A DNA stretch of 9,071 bases from Actinomycetes bacterium (lineage in GTDB: Bacteria; Actinomycetota; Aquicultoria; CAJVYJ01; JAUVQD01): contig JAUVQD010000040.1 in assembly GCA_030598355.1 (NCBI GenBank), forward strand, positions 1-9,071, read 5' to 3'. Within the stretch, counting starts at the first letter, position 1; every line of letters begins with the position of its first letter. The position numbers and the translations under genes were made by a program. A model generated the notes under the pieces. That model was not told the DNA's origin, did no database searches, and saw only the letters and a program-made list of their open reading frames with translations. Below, piece by piece: positions 6,612 through 9,071 of this stretch.

Positions 6612-7571
6612 CTAGCCCGCCACCGAATGAATGCCTGGGATAACGTAAGTCGTTAGATACGTTATGACTACACCTAAAAACCCCAGATATCCAAGAATTG
6701 CTGTAGTCACCCACATTCCCCTTCTATGTATGTATAGTCGAGCATGAAGATAGGCGCTATACAAAAGCCACATCATTAATGTGATGTTAATTTTCGGATC
6801 GTACCACCACGGCTCTCCGGCCCAAGCCGCAACCGCCCAAGGGTAACCGATTAGAAGGCCGATAGTTAGAAGAATGAACCCGGGTTTAGCCCAGGCATAC
6901 GCTAATCTTTCGTAATCCTGTTTTCGATCTTTTAACATAAATATGTTGCCTACAAATGCTAAAACAAAGGTCGAATAAGCGATAAAGAGCATCGGAGGAT
7001 GTATCCACATGTAGGCTGAGTTGTAATATCCAACCATTTTTCCCCAAATCGCATAGAAAGCTTGCGCTTTTGCCATGGGAGCTGGAGAGCTCGCCAAAAC
7101 ACCGGCGTAATTAGTCAGGTCGGCATGGAATTGGGCCAGGGGAGCTGAAAAGGGGTTGGAGGTGAAGAAAGTTAAAATTCCAAAACCCGCCAGAATCATC
7201 GTTAAAACCGATTGATACGCGACCGGCCGGCGCTTACCTATGAGCACAAGCACTCCTAAAACAAGCGTCCAGAAGAAAAACTTTTCGTTTTCTATCCAAA
7301 CGGGTATCATAAACCTACCAGACGGTAGTTGGCCGGTTGGGTCAACAAGCACCAAGCTAGTCGATATTTTGTAGTGAAAAGCGATTAGCACCAACCAACC
7401 CGAAGCCATTAACAGAACGAGAGAAAACGCGGCAGCTTGTGAATACTTTCTCAAACGTGGAAGGGTGGCGCAGATGGCCAGACTAATAGAAAGAACCAAG
7501 ATTAAAAGCATGATGGGTTGGCCGATCCTGGATGTGAATTCCCGCGCTAGAAGATACTCATTGTTTATCAA
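6612..7571 (-). CDS. CcsA/CcmF-type cytochrome c biogenesis (haem-handling) protein
   Basis: Proteins of this family carry haem across or at the outer face of the membrane and present it for attachment to apocytochrome c. This 319-residue, polytopic protein has the expected layout: an N.YE...F.W-like segment (IENEKFFFW, 93-101), a Trp-Ile-His191-Pro-Pro-Met-Leu-Phe helix start, a tryptophan-rich WWD-like region (AWAGEPWWYDPK, 249-260) leading into MMWLLYSAYLHAR, and a terminal Gly-Ile-His315-Ser, matching the second conserved periplasmic histidine. His66 and His276 are other candidates for membrane histidines. The WWD region is divergent: the usual Glu after Asp-Pro-Lys is Ile261. The start is TTG (7569-7571) with AAGGA eight bases upstream. 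It is first in a two-gene operon with the downstream membrane protein. No ResB, CcmE or cytochrome gene is visible. CcsA and CcmF subgroups cannot be separated here. Confidence 0.85.
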   Translation of the reverse strand: MINNEYLLAREFTSRIGQPIMLLILVLSISLAICATLPRLRKYSQAAAFSLVLLMASGWLVLIAFHYKISTSLVLVDPTGQLPSGRFMIPVWIENEKFFFWTLVLGVLVLIGKRRPVAYQSVLTMILAGFGILTFFTSNPFSAPLAQFHADLTNYAGVLASSPAPMAKAQAFYAIWGKMVGYYNSAYMWIHPPMLFIAYSTFVLAFVGNIFMLKDRKQDYERLAYAWAKPGFILLTIGLLIGYPWAVAAWAGEPWWYDPKINITLMMWLLYSAYLHARLYIHRRGMWVTTAILGYLGFLGVVITYLTTYVIPGIHSVAG

Positions 7572-7598
7572 AAAATCATTCCTTGTTAAGTTCGCCCC

Positions 7599-7605
7599 TA
7601 TTATA
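7599..7605. promoter_or_regulatory. Divergent -10-like site between the CcsA-like gene and the unknown gene
   Basis: On the minus strand TATAAT (7600-7605) is a perfect -10 about 30 bases before the TTG start of the CcsA-like gene, with no good -35 seen. On the plus strand the same bases read TATTAT (7599-7604), a possible -10 for the gene at 7634. The two sites overlap almost completely, so the two promoters would compete. Only the minus-strand -10 is a strong match. Confidence 0.35.
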
Positions 7606-7633
7606 ACGAGTTTACCGAGAATGGCGAGATCGC

Positions 7634-9071
7634 GTGGGTAAAAAACCTCTCGTTTTCGACAACGTCAAGGTCGAATTCTTATATCCTTTCAAAATCTCTG
7701 ATTGGCGACCCATGCGCCAGTACATTACGAGTTTTCTAGAAAACAGGGAAATCAAAACCGCGTTTGACGGCGCCACCATGACAAGCAGTTTTTCTGAAAC
7801 CATTAACAACCCGCCTGAGGCCTGCAATATCTCACCCAATATAAGGTTTATGGAGCTGCTAACCCATAATATTGGCCGCCTGACGTCCACTCAAGATCGG
7901 CTACTTTGGACTGTCTGTCATGGCCACGAAAAGCGAGGTACACGGCCATACTGTGTCAAAGACGAACCATTTATAATATTCTGCTTTGGCGGGGAAGATC
8001 TTGAATTGCTCGAATCAGACCGACTACCTGATCTTTCTGAACATCTGCCTGGCTCGAGAATCCGGGTAAGGGCCACAGCAAAACTCTTGTCATCAGGTTT
8101 CGGATTGATGACGATAAAGTTCCACACGATCACGGAGAAGGCAATAATGGACGCGGCTTATGACATGGTCTACTCCAGCATCGGGGTTGCGTGGGATACA
8201 CGAGAAAAACTCTCGCAACATCTTGTCGGTGAGCTTTCTTCGGCGATAAAGTACCGCTCTGTATCGAGGCTCCCTGAGATCGTTGATGAATATGGTCTCC
8301 CCGAACTCGACGCTAAAGAACTGTCATCAAGGTTGATCCGGTTCGCGGAGGAAGTAACGTTAATTGACGAGCCTCTAAGTCTTCATGACGTCAACGACCT
8401 GCAAAACTTGGATAGGGGGTCGGATTGGGGGCAGGAGCCACGCTTTAAATGGAGCGGCAGTTCATCTATGGGCACCTCAAAGTTGTATCACTATTTTCTT
8501 CATCTTCTTGATAGGGGCGTCATTAACCGAATTAAAGAGGCCGTCGCCAGCAACAGCATTCTGCCGGAAGGAGGAAAGCTAGCAAAAAACCTCCATCACG
8601 GAATTGATTGGCACGCGGCCGAAGGTGAATATCCTTATGTTCTGACTACATTCAACACGCCTGAGGCGCTGCAAAAGACCGACAGTACCGACATTTTCGA
8701 AACCAGCGAACACATGAAAGCCAAGTTCTATGAGTACCGCCATGAAATGGCCAGATTATTGATGAAAAGTAAATGGACACCGCTCCGGGCCGATTGGGGG
8801 CCCATTAAGGATTCGCTGAACAACGTCTTCTATTCGGATCTGCTGTACATGGCCGTCCATCTACGCGGGGCCCTGTGCGCCTACTATGTGCCCGCGAACT
8901 CCAGCGAAGACTACCGCCATTGTCCTGAGCTCCTAGGCTCTTCAAAGTATAGGGAGGAGTTTAAGATCACACTCTCAGACCTCCGAGTGCTTTGGTATAT
9001 ATACACAATGCAAAATCAACTTATCAGCCGCGATATGGTTAATATCTCAGAGCATTATGGGCATTTACGAG
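7634..9071 (+). CDS. Hypothetical protein of at least 479 residues (3' end beyond the window)
   Basis: I do not recognise this protein. The frame from GTG at 7634-7636 runs open for 479 codons to the window edge, which is strong evidence that it is coding. The frame is closed upstream by TAA at 7604-7606, and no other usual start lies between. A weak GGCGAG is five bases upstream. The product begins (M)GKKPLVFDNVKVEFLYPFK and looks soluble: there are no membrane segments, signal peptide or P-loop. A Cys95-His-Gly-His98 cluster with Cys107 and Cys117 nearby could bind metal. Charged helical stretches are evident around 165-245 and 355-380, and the last 40 residues look like a helical wHTH- or helical-bundle-like segment. 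It is divergent, by 62 bp, from the cytochrome c assembly operon. Any functional link is unproven. Confidence 0.8.
   Translation, partial: MGKKPLVFDNVKVEFLYPFKISDWRPMRQYITSFLENREIKTAFDGATMTSSFSETINNPPEACNISPNIRFMELLTHNIGRLTSTQDRLLWTVCHGHEKRGTRPYCVKDEPFIIFCFGGEDLELLESDRLPDLSEHLPGSRIRVRATAKLLSSGFGLMTIKFHTITEKAIMDAAYDMVYSSIGVAWDTREKLSQHLVGELSSAIKYRSVSRLPEIVDEYGLPELDAKELSSRLIRFAEEVTLIDEPLSLHDVNDLQNLDRGSDWGQEPRFKWSGSSSMGTSKLYHYFLHLLDRGVINRIKEAVASNSILPEGGKLAKNLHHGIDWHAAEGEYPYVLTTFNTPEALQKTDSTDIFETSEHMKAKFYEYRHEMARLLMKSKWTPLRADWGPIKDSLNNVFYSDLLYMAVHLRGALCAYYVPANSSEDYRHCPELLGSSKYREEFKITLSDLRVLWYIYTMQNQLISRDMVNISEHYGHLR

Noticed and set aside
6610..6714. Extended start for the six-helix membrane protein inside the CcsA-like gene
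   Set aside because: The extra residues are not membrane-like and would overlap the end of a well-supported gene; ATG at 6607-6609 gives a normal membrane-protein N-terminus.
8385..8582. 65-codon plus-strand ORF in another frame
   Set aside because: It lies wholly inside the long open frame from 7634 and has no recognisable features.

Overview
This is bacterial chromosome with mid-range base composition and about 9 kb of dense coding. The best placement clue is the minus-strand block rpsF-ssb-rpsR-DUF2232-rplI. A DUF2232 (YybS-type) membrane protein between S18 and L9, with ssb between S6 and S18, is typical of Bacillota and of deep Actinomycetota-like lineages. The S18 is the cysteine-containing, zinc-binding type. 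Many starts are TTG or GTG. I cannot name a genus from the sequence; an uncultivated monoderm lineage is an inference.

Layout: 1-2433 (minus) is the ribosomal protein/ssb operon. It has a good promoter at 2500-2528 and a leader hairpin at 2441-2489 that resembles the S6:S18-binding autoregulatory motif. 2644-3708 (plus) is a divergent family 2 glycosyltransferase. It converges, with a 1-nt gap, on 3710-5191 (minus), a cobalamin-binding-type radical SAM enzyme that resembles the PhpK family from memory. 5365-5991 (plus) is a DedA-family membrane protein. It converges, with a 3-nt gap, on a two-gene minus-strand operon (5995-7571) encoding a CcsA/CcmF-type cytochrome c haem-handling protein and an unrecognised six-helix membrane protein. 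A 62-bp divergent spacer then leads to a long plus-strand reading frame (7634 to the window end, at least 479 codons) that I do not recognise.

The five-gene ribosomal operon is housekeeping: small-subunit proteins S6 and S18, large-subunit protein L9, and the ssDNA-binding protein used in replication. The rest looks like lineage-specific envelope and membrane biology: a glycosyltransferase, a DedA transporter or scramblase-like protein, and cytochrome c assembly. No mobile element, CRISPR array, tRNA or rRNA was seen, and there is no gene-free stretch longer than about 210 bases.

The most interesting items are the unknown 479+ residue protein divergent from the cytochrome c assembly pair, the unrecognised membrane partner of the CcsA-like protein, the candidate S6:S18 leader, and active-site substitutions in the glycosyltransferase and the DedA protein.
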